Shown here piece after piece: positions 17,566-25,232 of a DNA stretch of 64,000 bases. The notes beneath the pieces are model-generated. The model saw only the letters and a program-made list of their open reading frames with translations. It had not been told where the DNA came from and made no database searches. The number at the start of each line of letters is the position of its first letter. Position 1 is the stretch's first letter. The DNA comes from Saccharofermentans sp. (GTDB taxonomy: Bacteria; Bacillota; Clostridia; Saccharofermentanales; Saccharofermentanaceae): NCBI GenBank assembly GCA_024403715.1, contig JAKSRJ010000003.1, positions 1 through 64,000 on the forward strand. The letters are read 5' to 3'. The position numbers and the translations under genes are program-made.

Positions 17566-18621
17566 ATGACATTAAATATATTTTTAATGCTACTGTTTGG
17601 ATTAATACTATATAGCTGCTTAAAGAATTGTTTGTTTAATAGTAGTGAATGCAATTCTTTCTCGATAGAAAGTACAGAATCTCTTCGTGGAATTGCAACA
17701 GTGATTATAATAATGTCTCATATTGCTCAATATGAGACATCATTTGAGAACGTAGTAATCGGAGGAGAGATAACTAGAAGTTTTGTTCTGACATGGGGTG
17801 GTGTAGGGGTTTCTCTCTTTTTTTTGCTTTCTGGATTTGGTTGTTACTTGTCTATTAATAAATCGTCAGCACCACTAATTTGGAGTGTAAAACATGCAAT
17901 AAGGGTAATATTTCATTTTATAGTAGTATATATTATAGTCATTCTCTCCTCGGTTTTATTTTTGAAAGAAGAGAAAAATATAGGAAGTATACTCGTTAAT
18001 TTTCTTTTATTGAGAATACCCAACTCGACAACCTGGTATCTTAAGGCTCAAATTCTTTTTTATCTAATACTTGGAGTAAGTGTAGTGATATCTAGAAAAC
18101 AGTCACATACATTAGTAATATTAGGTGTCACCCTTTATGCTTTGATAGGTAAATTTTTATTATGCTTATCTGATTTTTGGTGGAAAACCTCATTATGTTT
18201 TGCAGCTGGCTGTTGTATTGCTAAATACAAGGTTGTTTTATTAAGTTGTATCAGTAAGATATATGTAAGAACCATCATTGTTTTGCTAGGCGCAATCGCT
18301 TATGTTTGTGTTATAAACGATTATCAATACAGGTTGCTTATTCAATTGCCAGCGTATGTGTTAGTAGCTTTCTCGATTGTTGAGTTATGGAATTGGATTG
18401 GAAGAAAAAGTGAATTTTATAGCAAAACAGGTCAAATCTCACTTGATTTATATCTCGTTCATATAGCTTATGTTGAAGCTGTATTTGGATTAAACATTAA
18501 TGTAAATATCAAATTTTTGTTTTTTTTATTGTTAATAATTGTTGAGTCCGTGATATCGTATTGTATCTCAGAGAAACTATATAAATTTTTCAATAGCAAA
18601 CTTATAACACTCAATAGTTAG
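17566..18621 (+). CDS. membrane acyltransferase, Acyltransferase-3 family
   Basis: A 351-residue integral membrane protein with about ten hydrophobic segments, of the family that acylates surface glycans (for example O-acetylation of O-antigen and Nod factor). The motif ESLRGIATVIIIMSH carries the conserved Arg and the His proposed to be catalytic. A cytoplasmic donor usually supplies the acyl group. Here the carrier protein, adenylation enzyme and thioesterase next to it suggest a carrier-bound rather than CoA-bound donor, which would be unusual. It is the last gene of the AT-rich island. GGAG precedes the ATG. Confidence 0.87.
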   Translation: MTLNIFLMLLFGLILYSCLKNCLFNSSECNSFSIESTESLRGIATVIIIMSHIAQYETSFENVVIGGEITRSFVLTWGGVGVSLFFLLSGFGCYLSINKSSAPLIWSVKHAIRVIFHFIVVYIIVILSSVLFLKEEKNIGSILVNFLLLRIPNSTTWYLKAQILFYLILGVSVVISRKQSHTLVILGVTLYALIGKFLLCLSDFWWKTSLCFAAGCCIAKYKVVLLSCISKIYVRTIIVLLGAIAYVCVINDYQYRLLIQLPAYVLVAFSIVELWNWIGRKSEFYSKTGQISLDLYLVHIAYVEAVFGLNINVNIKFLFFLLLIIVESVISYCISEKLYKFFNSKLITLNS

Positions 18622-18676
18622 TGTATTGGATAAATGCGATGAAATTAGCTGGGAAATGCTTGTGAGGTATAGCGTT

Positions 18677-19780
18677 ATGAAGAAAGTGATGTTGGTTTTT
18701 GGCACTAGACCTGAAGCTATCAAAATGTGTCCACTCGTAAACGAGTTAAAAAAGAGAGAAACAATTGAAACTATTGTATGCGTAACTGGTCAGCACCGTC
18801 AGATGTTAGATCAGGTTCTCGATACATTTCATGTTGTTCCAGATTATGACCTTTCTATTATGAAGAGTGGTCAAACTCTTTTTGACATTACAACAGGAAT
18901 TCTTGAGAGTATTAAAATGGTTCTTGAAGAGGTCAAGCCTGATGTATGTCTTGTACACGGCGATACCTCCACAACATTCGTGACTGCACTAGCAAGCTTC
19001 TACCTGCAGATTCCTGTAGGCCATGTTGAAGCAGGCCTTCGTACATATAATATTTACTCGCCATATCCGGAAGAGTTTAACCGTCAGGCTGTTGGCATCA
19101 TAAGCAAGTTCAATTTCGCTCCGACTGAGCTTGCAAAGAAACACCTTCTTGATGAGGGGAAGAATCCTCAAAGTATCTATGTAACTGGTAACACAGTTAT
19201 CGATGCTATGCAGCATACTGTAGTCGAAGATTATCATCATCCGGAACTGGATTGGGTTGGTGATGGAAGAATGATTTTTATTACTGCTCATAGAAGAGAG
19301 AACCTTGGGGAGCCGATGCATAATATGTTTCGTGCAATCCGTCGAGTTCTTAACGAGCATCCTGACGTTAAGGCTATTTATCCAATCCATATGAATCCTG
19401 AAGTTCGTAAAGCTGCAGATGAAGAACTGGGCGACTGCGATCAGATTCATATCATTGAACCGATTGAAGTATTCGATTGCCACAACTTTGAGGCAAGATG
19501 CCATTTGTGTCTGACTGATTCAGGTGGAATACAGGAAGAGTGCCCTTCTTATGGTAAGCCGGTTCTAGTTATGAGAGATACCACAGAAAGACCGGAAGGT
19601 GTAGAAGCAGGCACATTAAAGCTTGTTGGAACAAGCGAAGATACCATCTATGAATGGTTCACTAAGTTACTCGATGACGAGAAAGAATATGCAAAGATGG
19701 CTCATGCAGCCAATCCTTATGGTGATGGTCATGCATGCGAACGTATCGCAGATATTCTGGAAGAGCAATTGAATAAGTGA
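18677..19780 (+). CDS. wecB: UDP-N-acetylglucosamine 2-epimerase (non-hydrolysing)
   Basis: A 367-residue GT-B fold epimerase interconverting UDP-GlcNAc and UDP-ManNAc, which feeds ManNAc or ManNAcA into surface glycans. Recognisable segments are LVFGTRPEAIKMCPLV, VTGQHRQMLD, VHGDTSTTF, VEAGLRTYN, FITAHRRENLG and LTDSGGIQEE. The family length matches. I choose ATG 18677, with GAGG nine bases upstream; the longer frame from 18626 starts at a TTG and adds a non-conserved stretch. Base composition here returns to that of the housekeeping genes, so this gene may belong to the stable flank rather than the exchanged island. Confidence 0.95.
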   Translation: MKKVMLVFGTRPEAIKMCPLVNELKKRETIETIVCVTGQHRQMLDQVLDTFHVVPDYDLSIMKSGQTLFDITTGILESIKMVLEEVKPDVCLVHGDTSTTFVTALASFYLQIPVGHVEAGLRTYNIYSPYPEEFNRQAVGIISKFNFAPTELAKKHLLDEGKNPQSIYVTGNTVIDAMQHTVVEDYHHPELDWVGDGRMIFITAHRRENLGEPMHNMFRAIRRVLNEHPDVKAIYPIHMNPEVRKAADEELGDCDQIHIIEPIEVFDCHNFEARCHLCLTDSGGIQEECPSYGKPVLVMRDTTERPEGVEAGTLKLVGTSEDTIYEWFTKLLDDEKEYAKMAHAANPYGDGHACERIADILEEQLNK

Positions 19781-19794
19781 GTTAAGTGAATTGA

Positions 19795-20718
19795 TTAGTC
19801 TGTCTTAAACTCCGGCAGCAACTCATCTCCCGAAGCGTCATCTTGAAGAAAGGCGTTTTCCTGATCAAGTAGCATTAGATATTCGGAGGCCGCGTTATAG
19901 TGGCCTGCTGGTACTTTGCGCTTCATGAATTCTGGGAGCTTCATTTGAGGGTATTTGTACTCGAATGGTGTGTACTGATTCATGAGGCTGATGTAGATGT
20001 TATTGCCATATGTCGTGCATAAATAATCGAGGACTTTTTTGGTGTCAAATAGCTGACCAGGAAGCATCAGATGGCGAACAATTAAGCCGCGCTTCATAAG
20101 CCCGTCTTCGCCTATTACTGCAGGTCCTACTTGCCTATACATCTCGGCAATAGCCTTGCATGCTACTTCGTAATAATCTGGAGCATTACAAAGCTCCTTC
20201 GAAAGTTTATTAGAATAGAACTTTAAGTCAGGCATGTATATGTCTACAAGACCATCCAGAAGCTTCAAGGATTCTACGCTCTCATAACCTCCAGAATTAA
20301 CCGCTACTGGTATTGTTAATCCTGTATTTTTAGCGATTTTGATGGCTTCGGCAACACTGGGAATAAAGTGCCCTGGAGTGACTAGATTAATGTTATGTGC
20401 GCCTTGGCTTTGTAGCGATAAAAAAGCTTGCGCAAGTTCATCGGGAGACATAGTTTTACCACATCCAGTCGCGCCTCTAGATACGCTAAAATTTTGACAA
20501 AAACAGCATCCGAGAGAGCACCCCTCAAAGAACACAGTTCCACTACCTCGAGTGCCTGTAATTATAGGCTCTTCACCGAAATGCAGCATGCATAAATTTA
20601 CGACAGGAATGTCACCCATCTTGCAAAAACCACGTTGGTTCAAAGATCGGTTAACACCACATCGTCTAGGACAAATTATGCAGTTTTCATACATTCTATT
20701 ATTATAATATTCGCGCAT
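19795..20718 (-). CDS. radical SAM protein, pyruvate formate-lyase activase-like (PflX type)
   Basis: A 307-residue radical SAM protein. The cluster motif is CSLGCCFC (Cys67, Cys71, Cys74). An extra N-terminal cysteine group (CIICPRRCGVNR, and Cys32) is characteristic of the PflX/YgiQ-like putative activating-enzyme relatives. The segments LVTPGHF, NSGGYES and IYMPDLKF are typical. The family is widespread in anaerobes; related proteins sit near amidases or AmmeMemoRadiSam genes, but the substrate is unproven. It is convergent with wecB and divergent from the transglutaminase operon. A TATAAT on the minus strand (complement of 20728-20733) could serve its transcription. Confidence 0.86.
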   Translation of the reverse strand: MREYYNNRMYENCIICPRRCGVNRSLNQRGFCKMGDIPVVNLCMLHFGEEPIITGTRGSGTVFFEGCSLGCCFCQNFSVSRGATGCGKTMSPDELAQAFLSLQSQGAHNINLVTPGHFIPSVAEAIKIAKNTGLTIPVAVNSGGYESVESLKLLDGLVDIYMPDLKFYSNKLSKELCNAPDYYEVACKAIAEMYRQVGPAVIGEDGLMKRGLIVRHLMLPGQLFDTKKVLDYLCTTYGNNIYISLMNQYTPFEYKYPQMKLPEFMKRKVPAGHYNAASEYLMLLDQENAFLQDDASGDELLPEFKTD

Positions 20719-20793
20719 ATGTATATTATTATAAGCGCCTTTTTGCGAAATGCGTGATAAAATCTACAAGGCAAACTATTTTGAGGTGGAAAA

Positions 20794-22131
20794 GTGAAAA
20801 GTCACGGTAACGTACAACAGCGTAATCACAAGGTTCGCGGAATAACAGAAAAGAAGGGTAGCCTTGCAGCTATCGTTGTAGTTTTAATCGTAGCGGCAGT
20901 AATCGTTGGCTCATACTTTTTCTACAAACATTACCTCACAGAGAAGATTATTCCTGAGGTTACTATCGAGTCTGGTACTCCAATCGATATCAATTCATTT
21001 ATTACTGAGCAGCGCGCAGATGCTTTCTTTGTAACTGATGTTACTCAAATAGATCCCAATATTCCTGGAAGCTACGGAATTAAGGTTAGTGTAGGTGATA
21101 TCGTGGTTGTTACTAGAGATGTAATTCTCAATATCGTGGATACTACAGCACCTACAGCAAATCCAGTACCACAGACCATTTTTACTGACACTATTCCATC
21201 CGCTGATACAGTAGTTACAGATATTGTTGACCTAGCTTCTGTTACTATCGAATATGCTGAGCCTATGGGCGAGACAATCGAAGCTGGCGAGCGCGATATT
21301 CCTGTAAGAATCACAGATGCTTATGGCAATGAGAACATCATTTATGTGCCTTTCGTAATTATCGAAGATTACGAAGCTCCTGTAATTAATGGTGCACATA
21401 ACTTCGAGTCGTTTATCGGCGAGCCGATTATGTATTTTGACGGTGTAACAGCTACTGATAACTATGATCCTAATCCTACGCTCGATGTTGATAATTCTCA
21501 GGTAGTTGTTACTGAAGAGGGTACATATCCTGTAACTTATACTGCTACTGATGCTCATGGTAACCAGAGCGAAGTTACCATTAAGATTACACTTAGAATC
21601 AGACCTGAACGCTACTACGAGCCAGAAGAAATTTATGAACTTGCTCGTGAGACAATCGAACTCTATGACATCTGTGATGAATCCATGTCTGATTATGAGA
21701 TTACAATGAGAATCTTCGCATGGGTAAGCCAGAATATCAGATACCAGATGGACTCTGATAAGTGTGACTGGACTGCAGGCGCTTATGACGGACTCGTCAC
21801 ATTAAGAGGTGATTGCTATAACTATATGGCTGTATCTCGTGCGATGTTGGGGGCTATGGGAATTGAATCTATCACTATCGAGCGCTATCCGATTAATGTT
21901 TCTTCACACTATTGGAACTTAGTAAATATCGATGGACAGTGGTATCACTGCGATGCATGCGTATTCCTCAACATGACGGACATTACTTATATCTGCTGTA
22001 GAACAGATGCTGAACTTGATCCAGGTAACAATAGTTACGATGTAGAGACTTTGCCTGAAGGCGTTGTAGTTGCAACTGAGTCCATTCAGGACATGTTTGA
22101 TTTTGAAAACCTAAGCATGAGAGTTCAGTAA
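20794..22131 (+). CDS. membrane-anchored transglutaminase-like protein with Ig-like domains (copy 1)
   Basis: A 445-residue protein with a basic N-terminus and one membrane anchor (about residues 28-47), so the rest faces outside. Residues about 55-270 contain repeated beta-sandwich segments with DxTAP/DYEAP-type joints similar to bacterial Ig-like or HYR domains. The C-terminal transglutaminase-like domain has a Cys-His-Asp triad: Cys341 in RGDCYNYM, His372 in SSHYWNL, Asp387 in WYHCDACV. The GTG start is preceded by GAGGTGG at 20783-20789. It is followed without a gap by a paralogue. Such proteins cross-link, cleave or bind peptides at the surface; here the link to the Dlt-like genes suggests a wall-polymer or peptidoglycan partner. 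Confidence 0.87.
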   Translation: MKSHGNVQQRNHKVRGITEKKGSLAAIVVVLIVAAVIVGSYFFYKHYLTEKIIPEVTIESGTPIDINSFITEQRADAFFVTDVTQIDPNIPGSYGIKVSVGDIVVVTRDVILNIVDTTAPTANPVPQTIFTDTIPSADTVVTDIVDLASVTIEYAEPMGETIEAGERDIPVRITDAYGNENIIYVPFVIIEDYEAPVINGAHNFESFIGEPIMYFDGVTATDNYDPNPTLDVDNSQVVVTEEGTYPVTYTATDAHGNQSEVTIKITLRIRPERYYEPEEIYELARETIELYDICDESMSDYEITMRIFAWVSQNIRYQMDSDKCDWTAGAYDGLVTLRGDCYNYMAVSRAMLGAMGIESITIERYPINVSSHYWNLVNIDGQWYHCDACVFLNMTDITYICCRTDAELDPGNNSYDVETLPEGVVVATESIQDMFDFENLSMRVQ

Positions 22132-23493
22132 ATGAAGAAGCATAGTGAGAACAATACTAAGCCTTCAGCTACTCGTCGTAAGGTGAAAAGTAATAAGCGA
22201 TCCAAAACTAAAAAGACACGTATTATCGTGTACTCAATAGCAGGCATCCTTGCAGCTCTTTTAATCACTACAACAATTTGTATTAATTACCTTGGTAAGC
22301 AGCGTGATAAGATTATTCGCGAGGTTACAATCGAACTTCAAGACCAGATTAGACTCGAAGATTTCTTTACTGAGATGCTTCCAGATGCGAGGTTTTATAC
22401 TGATGTTTCTGGAATAGATACAAGCATTCCAGCTTCATATCAGCTCATTGTGGAGGCTAAGGAATTCCGCTATATCTCTATTCGTCAGCCAGTTGTTCTT
22501 AATGTAGTGGATTTGGTTGCACCAACTGGTGAAGCGGTTCCACAGCGTATTTATACTTATAATCTTCCTGATGTTAACGATGTAGTGACTAACGTTTATG
22601 ATTTAACACCAGTTACTATTGCTTATGTAGGTGAACCAGATGTAAGCAGAAGTGGTTCATATGAGATTCCAGTTTCTCTTACAGATACTTCAGGGAATGT
22701 GACTATTATTAATGTTCCTTTTGAGATTATTGATGATCATATCGCGCCACTTATTAGAGGTGCACATGATTTTGAGGCTTTCATTGGCGACCCAATTCAG
22801 TACTTAAATGGAATCACGGTTACTGATAATATCGATCCTAATCCTGATCTTTATGTAGATACTTCTAACGTTAATACTCATATCTCATCTACATTCCCTG
22901 TAACTTATATCGCTACAGATGAGAATGGTAATACCTCTTCTGTTACTGTTAACATGAGACTTCGTGTTAAGCCTGAGCGTTACTATGAGCCAGAGGAAGT
23001 TTATGATTTGTGCCGTCAGGCTATCGAGATTTATCACATCTTTGATGAGGATATGACAGATGTAGAGAAGGCGTTCCGAATAGTTGATTGGTGCTACAAC
23101 CATTTAAGCTTTATTGGAACTTCTGATAAGTCTCACTGGACTACAGCAGTCTATGATGGACTAACTACACTTCAGGGTGACTGCTTTACATATTGGGCGA
23201 TTGTTAAGGCAATGCTTGATGTGTGTGGCATTCCTAATTATCAGGTTACACGTAACCCAATCACATGGTCACCTCATTACTGGAACTTGGTTTATCTTGA
23301 GGGCCAGTGGTACCACTGTGATTCCTGTTATGCATACTATCACGAGGGATATTTCTTTATGTATTCTGACTCAGATTTGCCACCAGGATCTCATACATAT
23401 GATCCAGCAGATTTGCCAGCTGGTATCGTACCTGCAACAGAGTCAATTCAGTACAGAGTTAATTACACGACATTGGAGGTAGCAGACACATGA
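22132..23493 (+). CDS. membrane-anchored transglutaminase-like protein with Ig-like domains (copy 2)
   Basis: A 453-residue paralogue of the preceding gene, with the same plan: a Lys/Arg-rich start, a membrane anchor (about residues 30-50), Ig-like segments and a transglutaminase-like domain. The triad is Cys351 in QGDCFTYW, His382 in SPHYWNL and Asp397 in WYHCDSCY. The spacings (31 and 15 residues) are the same as in copy 1. Shared segments such as the RPERYYEPEE/KPERYYEPEE joint confirm duplication. The start codon directly follows the stop of copy 1, and its stop overlaps the adenylation gene (ATGA), so all are translated from one message. Confidence 0.88.
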   Translation: MKKHSENNTKPSATRRKVKSNKRSKTKKTRIIVYSIAGILAALLITTTICINYLGKQRDKIIREVTIELQDQIRLEDFFTEMLPDARFYTDVSGIDTSIPASYQLIVEAKEFRYISIRQPVVLNVVDLVAPTGEAVPQRIYTYNLPDVNDVVTNVYDLTPVTIAYVGEPDVSRSGSYEIPVSLTDTSGNVTIINVPFEIIDDHIAPLIRGAHDFEAFIGDPIQYLNGITVTDNIDPNPDLYVDTSNVNTHISSTFPVTYIATDENGNTSSVTVNMRLRVKPERYYEPEEVYDLCRQAIEIYHIFDEDMTDVEKAFRIVDWCYNHLSFIGTSDKSHWTTAVYDGLTTLQGDCFTYWAIVKAMLDVCGIPNYQVTRNPITWSPHYWNLVYLEGQWYHCDSCYAYYHEGYFFMYSDSDLPPGSHTYDPADLPAGIVPATESIQYRVNYTTLEVADT

Positions 23494-24989
23494 TGAGAAG
23501 TGTAGTCGAATATCTAGATATAACAGCTAAGAAATATCCAACTAAGGTTTGCTATCGTGATGAGAAGACCGCGTTAACCTTTGAAGATGTTTATAATCAG
23601 TCTCGCCTTGCAGGTTCTTTCTTACTTGGCGAAGGACTTTGCCGTGAAGCTGTAGCAGTTTATATGTCCAAGACTCCAAGCGAGCTTGCAGCTTTTATTG
23701 CTGTTCTTCAAGCGGGATGTTTCTATGTACCTATCGATGATGAGATGCCTTCAAAAAGAATCGAGCTTATCTTCGATAACTTAAAGCCACGTGCTGTTAT
23801 CTGTGATGAAGAGACACGTGAAAACGCTTCTAAGTTTGCAGGTAGCGCGAAGGTTTATTCTTGGGATGAGATTAAGAATTCTGCTATTAATGAAGAGGCT
23901 TTAACTCAGGTTCAGAAAACTAGAATTGATACTGATCTCGCATATATTATGTATACTTCAGGTTCTACAGGTATTCCTAAGGGTGTTGCAGTTTGCCACA
24001 GAAGCTTAATTGATTATATTGAGTCCTTCTGTGATGTTATGAAGTTTGATGAGGAGACTATATTTGGTTCCCAGACACCATTTTATTTTGACGCTTCTTT
24101 GAAGGATATTTACCCAACGCTTAAGTGTGGTTGCGAGACTGTAATTGTTCCTCATAGCCTTTTTATGTTTCCTATTAAACTCACAGAGTTTTTGAATGAA
24201 TATAAAATCAACACTCTTTGCTGGGTAGTATCTGCGCTTACTATGATTTCAGCATTTGGCGTTCTCGATGAGAATCCACCTAAGTATTTAAAGATAGTTG
24301 GCTTCGGAGGCGAAGTTTTCCCTATCAAGCAGTATAAGAGATGGAAGAAAGCTCTCCCTGATGTTAGATACATAAACCTCTATGGCCCAACTGAGACTAC
24401 TGGTGTATCTATGTACTACGAGGTTGACAGAGACTTTGAAAAAGATGAGGCTATCCCTCTTGGTAAGGCATTTGAGAACGTAGATATTTTCCTTTTGGAT
24501 GAAGATAACAAGCTTTCTACAGAAGGTGAGATTTGCATGCGTGGAACCGCAGTTACTATGGGTTACTATAATGACTTCGGTAGAACTAGCGAAGCCTTCG
24601 TTCAGAACCCACTTAACGACAAGTATCCTGAGATTATCTACCGCACAGGCGACCTTGCTCGTATTAATGAGAGAGGCGAGATGGTATTTGTCTCACGTAA
24701 GGATTTTCAGATTAAGCATATGGGACACAGAGTTGAGTTAGGTGAGATTGAAGCTGACGTTAACTCTATCGAGGGCGTGTCTGCATCCTGCGCAGTGTAT
24801 CTTAAGAAAAAGGACCGAATTGAGTTATACTATGAAGGTGGGCCTGAGGAAGGTGACTTAACTAATATGCTTAAAGAGAGACTTCCTCGATATATGGTTC
24901 CAACTAAGGTTAATAAGATGGATAAGCTTCCACTAACACCTAATGGTAAGCTTGATCGTAAGGGTTTAACTGCTCTATCTGAAAAGTAA
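23490..24989 (+). CDS. stand-alone adenylation enzyme of the Dlt-like operon
   Basis: A 499-residue adenylating enzyme of the DltA/NRPS A-domain class. Motifs are MYTSGSTGIPKG, FYFDASLKDIYP, NLYGPTETTG, RTGDLARI, KHMGHRVELGE and NGKLDRKGL. It should load the carrier protein encoded ten bases downstream. At the position where DltA-like enzymes have Cys in FCGE (Cys274 in the adenylation enzyme at 15312-16826), this protein has Gly273 in GFGGEVFP, so its substrate may differ from D-alanine (inference). The start ATG overlaps the upstream stop and has GGAGG ten bases ahead. It is similar in length and motif order to DltA but should not be named dltA without a test. Confidence 0.88.
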   Translation: MMRSVVEYLDITAKKYPTKVCYRDEKTALTFEDVYNQSRLAGSFLLGEGLCREAVAVYMSKTPSELAAFIAVLQAGCFYVPIDDEMPSKRIELIFDNLKPRAVICDEETRENASKFAGSAKVYSWDEIKNSAINEEALTQVQKTRIDTDLAYIMYTSGSTGIPKGVAVCHRSLIDYIESFCDVMKFDEETIFGSQTPFYFDASLKDIYPTLKCGCETVIVPHSLFMFPIKLTEFLNEYKINTLCWVVSALTMISAFGVLDENPPKYLKIVGFGGEVFPIKQYKRWKKALPDVRYINLYGPTETTGVSMYYEVDRDFEKDEAIPLGKAFENVDIFLLDEDNKLSTEGEICMRGTAVTMGYYNDFGRTSEAFVQNPLNDKYPEIIYRTGDLARINERGEMVFVSRKDFQIKHMGHRVELGEIEADVNSIEGVSASCAVYLKKKDRIELYYEGGPEEGDLTNMLKERLPRYMVPTKVNKMDKLPLTPNGKLDRKGLTALSEK

Positions 24990-25004
24990 AAAGGAGATAT
25001 GACT

Positions 25005-25232
25005 ATGGAAGATTTAATTGAGATTTTGAAGGACCTTCATGCTGATGTTGACTACGATACATGCGAGACATTGATTGACGACAAGATTCTTGATTCTTTT
25101 GATATTGTTTCTATCGTATCTGAAGTAGATGACAAGTTTGACGTGGCTATCCCCGCTAAGGAACTTATCCCTGAGAACTTTAATTCTGCTAAGGCTCTCT
25201 GGGCATTAATCGAGAGACTAATGGAGGACTAA
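25005..25232 (+). CDS. carrier protein of the Dlt-like operon (DltC-like)
   Basis: A carrier protein of about 75 residues. The phosphopantetheine Ser is in LDSFDIVSIV (Ser31 from this start), with an acidic docking helix after it. The motif DSFD resembles DltC. I prefer ATG 25005, eight bases after AAGGAG, over ATG 24999, which is only two bases from it. The stop overlaps the first base of the MBOAT gene, so the two are translationally coupled. It should hand the activated group to the MBOAT protein. Confidence 0.92.
   Translation: MEDLIEILKDLHADVDYDTCETLIDDKILDSFDIVSIVSEVDDKFDVAIPAKELIPENFNSAKALWALIERLMED

Noticed and set aside
17109-17654. 181-residue minus-strand open frame across the thioesterase gene
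   Set aside because: Composition is low-complexity (Ile, Asn and Phe rich), as for a shadow of an AT-rich gene; the plus-strand gene has clear catalytic motifs.
18989-19504. 171-residue minus-strand open frame inside wecB
   Set aside because: Antisense to a certain gene; no motif, no start signal.
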